Shown: positions 63,324-64,000 of the stretch, one piece after another | Layout: the number at the start of each line of letters is the position of its first letter | How positions within the stretch are numbered: the stretch's first letter is position 1 | Source of the DNA: JACCZX01 sp963801035 | Lineage (GTDB): Bacteria > Pseudomonadota > Gammaproteobacteria > Burkholderiales > Burkholderiaceae_F | Length of the DNA stretch: 64,000 nucleotides | Reading direction: 5' to 3' | Assembly (NCBI GenBank): GCA_963801035.1 | Contig: CAWDDF010000007.1 | Span: 186,001-250,000 of the forward strand | Position numbers and translations under genes: made by a program | Notes under the pieces: model-generated | Database searches by the model: none | The model's input: the letters and a program-made list of their open reading frames with translations, nothing else | Told to the model about the DNA's origin: nothing

Positions 63324-63641
63324 ATGAAAACAACAATGATGATGGCGAGCCTGCTCGCGCTGCCGCTCTGGACTGGCGCGCAGACAATGTCGGACGCAGA
63401 CGCGCGATCGACCGCACTTCTCGCCTCCAATTGTGCGAACTGTCACGGCACGACGGGCAACGCCCAGGGCGCGATGCCTAGCCTGGCCGGCCAGCAGAAA
63501 ACTTTTATCGTCGAACAGATGCGCGCGTTTCGAGACGGCAAACGGCCCGCGACGATCATGCATCAACTGGCCAAGGGCTATACCGACCCGCAGATCGAGG
63601 CGATAGCAGAATTCTTTTCGCGTCAGAAATCAGCGCGCTAG
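63324..63641 (+). CDS. Class I monoheme cytochrome c, probable sulfide dehydrogenase cytochrome subunit
   Basis: A 105-residue periplasmic cytochrome. The signal peptide (MKTTMMMASLLALPLWTGAQ) is followed by the heme site SNCANCHGTTGNAQG and, as axial ligand, a Met in the segment PATIMHQLAKGYT. The pattern with PSLAGQQKTFIVEQMRAFRDGKR is that of small cytochromes paired with FccB-type flavoproteins. GAGGAG precedes the ATG. The downstream flavoprotein gene begins 10 bases after its stop, so the two form a redox pair. Confidence 0.82.
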   Translation: MKTTMMMASLLALPLWTGAQTMSDADARSTALLASNCANCHGTTGNAQGAMPSLAGQQKTFIVEQMRAFRDGKRPATIMHQLAKGYTDPQIEAIAEFFSRQKSAR

Positions 63642-63651
63642 GGGGACGGAG

Positions 63652-64000
63652 ATGAACATGCAAAAAATTTCGCGGCGCGATGCGTTGAAGGCCGTCTCGA
63701 CGAGCGTGCTGGTATCGAGCCTGTCGGCGTGCGCAACGATGAGTCAAAAGAGCGTCGGCCGGGTGGTCGTTGTCGGGGCCGGCTATGGCGGTGCCACTGC
63801 GGCAAAGTATCTGAGGCTATGGTCCGATGGCGGCATCGACGTCACATTGATTGATCCGAACGAAGCCTTCATCTCATGCCCGATGTCGAACCTGGTGCTT
63901 GGTGGCAGCAAGACATTGGCGGACGTCACTGTCGCCTATACGGGGCTCGACAAGTACGGTGTGAAGCGTCTGCGCGATTCCGTGAGCGCAATTGACGTCG
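63652..64000 (+). CDS. fccB: FAD-dependent sulfide dehydrogenase-type flavoprotein, 3' end missing
   Basis: The first 116 codons of an FCSD/SoxF-like flavoprotein. A twin-arginine signal (SRRDALKAVSTSVLVSS, then a Cys at ACAT) is followed by the FAD motif VVVVGAGYGGATAAKYLR. The cysteine in EAFISCPMSNLVLGG is in the position of the active-site and FAD-linked region of this family. The gene continues past the right edge, so the second redox Cys cannot be checked. Together with the preceding cytochrome c it probably oxidises sulfide or a thiol in the periplasm and passes electrons to cytochrome c. Confidence 0.82.
   Translation, partial: MNMQKISRRDALKAVSTSVLVSSLSACATMSQKSVGRVVVVGAGYGGATAAKYLRLWSDGGIDVTLIDPNEAFISCPMSNLVLGGSKTLADVTVAYTGLDKYGVKRLRDSVSAIDV

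Overview
The window looks like chromosome of a high-GC betaproteobacterium, most likely Burkholderiales-like. Four Bug-family (TctC-type) periplasmic binding proteins, a TctCBA-type transporter, the bamE/fur divergent pair, the block exbB-exbD-lpxK-trm112-kdsB-adk and the zapA-6S RNA arrangement all point that way. I see no transposase, phage gene, CRISPR array or tRNA. The DNA is mostly tightly packed chromosomal operons separated by catabolic islands.

Layout. 0-5.4 kb: 3' end of lgt, then a malonate operon (malonyl-CoA decarboxylase, Bug protein, enoyl-CoA hydratase relative, malonyl-CoA synthetase). 5.4-8.9 kb: GrpB-type protein, Crp-like regulator, EVE protein, DUF4197 protein and small membrane protein. 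8.9-18.2 kb: oxalate island with oxalyl-CoA decarboxylase, formyl-CoA transferase and an NDP-forming acyl-CoA ligase, a divergent Crp/Fnr regulator, and a tctCBA transporter. Two FNR-type boxes of the same form (TTGAY-N4-GTCAA) sit at the oxc and tctC ends, suggesting one regulon. 18.5-24.2 kb: two divergent Bug genes, each leading a set of hydrolases (two FAH-family proteins, an alpha/beta hydrolase, a ketopantoate-reductase relative). 24-31.5 kb: Na+/H+ antiporter, cyclic-nucleotide-domain/thioredoxin-reductase-like fusion, 6S RNA, zapA, a coiled-coil partner, exbBD, dapB, bamE and fur. 31.5-32.0 kb: a gene-free island made of direct repeats and a long imperfect palindrome. 32-35 kb: ugpAEC without ugpB. 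35-41 kb: argDFG, an Orn/Lys/Arg decarboxylase and rpsT. 41-47 kb: murJ, Mpo1-like protein, peroxiredoxin, gamma-glutamyltransferase, SDR and a small secreted protein. 47-55.6 kb: GNAT enzyme, H+-pyrophosphatase, adk, peptide-type binding protein, kdsB, trm112, lpxK and exbDB. 55.6-64 kb: xseA, sodB, DUF192 protein, icd, cspA, clpSA, then a cytochrome c and flavoprotein resembling flavocytochrome c sulfide dehydrogenase, cut by the right edge.

Five minus-strand genes (tctA, a GNAT gene, hppA twice, kdsB, exbD) carry breaks that are each repaired by removing one base. kdsB is normally essential, so consensus errors are the simplest explanation, but the shared polarity should be tested with raw reads. 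The most interesting biology is the proposed oxalate regulon, the malonate operon with a Bug protein in place of MatC, the repeat island at 31.5 kb, and the regulatory-domain fusion to a thioredoxin-reductase fold that lacks its redox cysteines.
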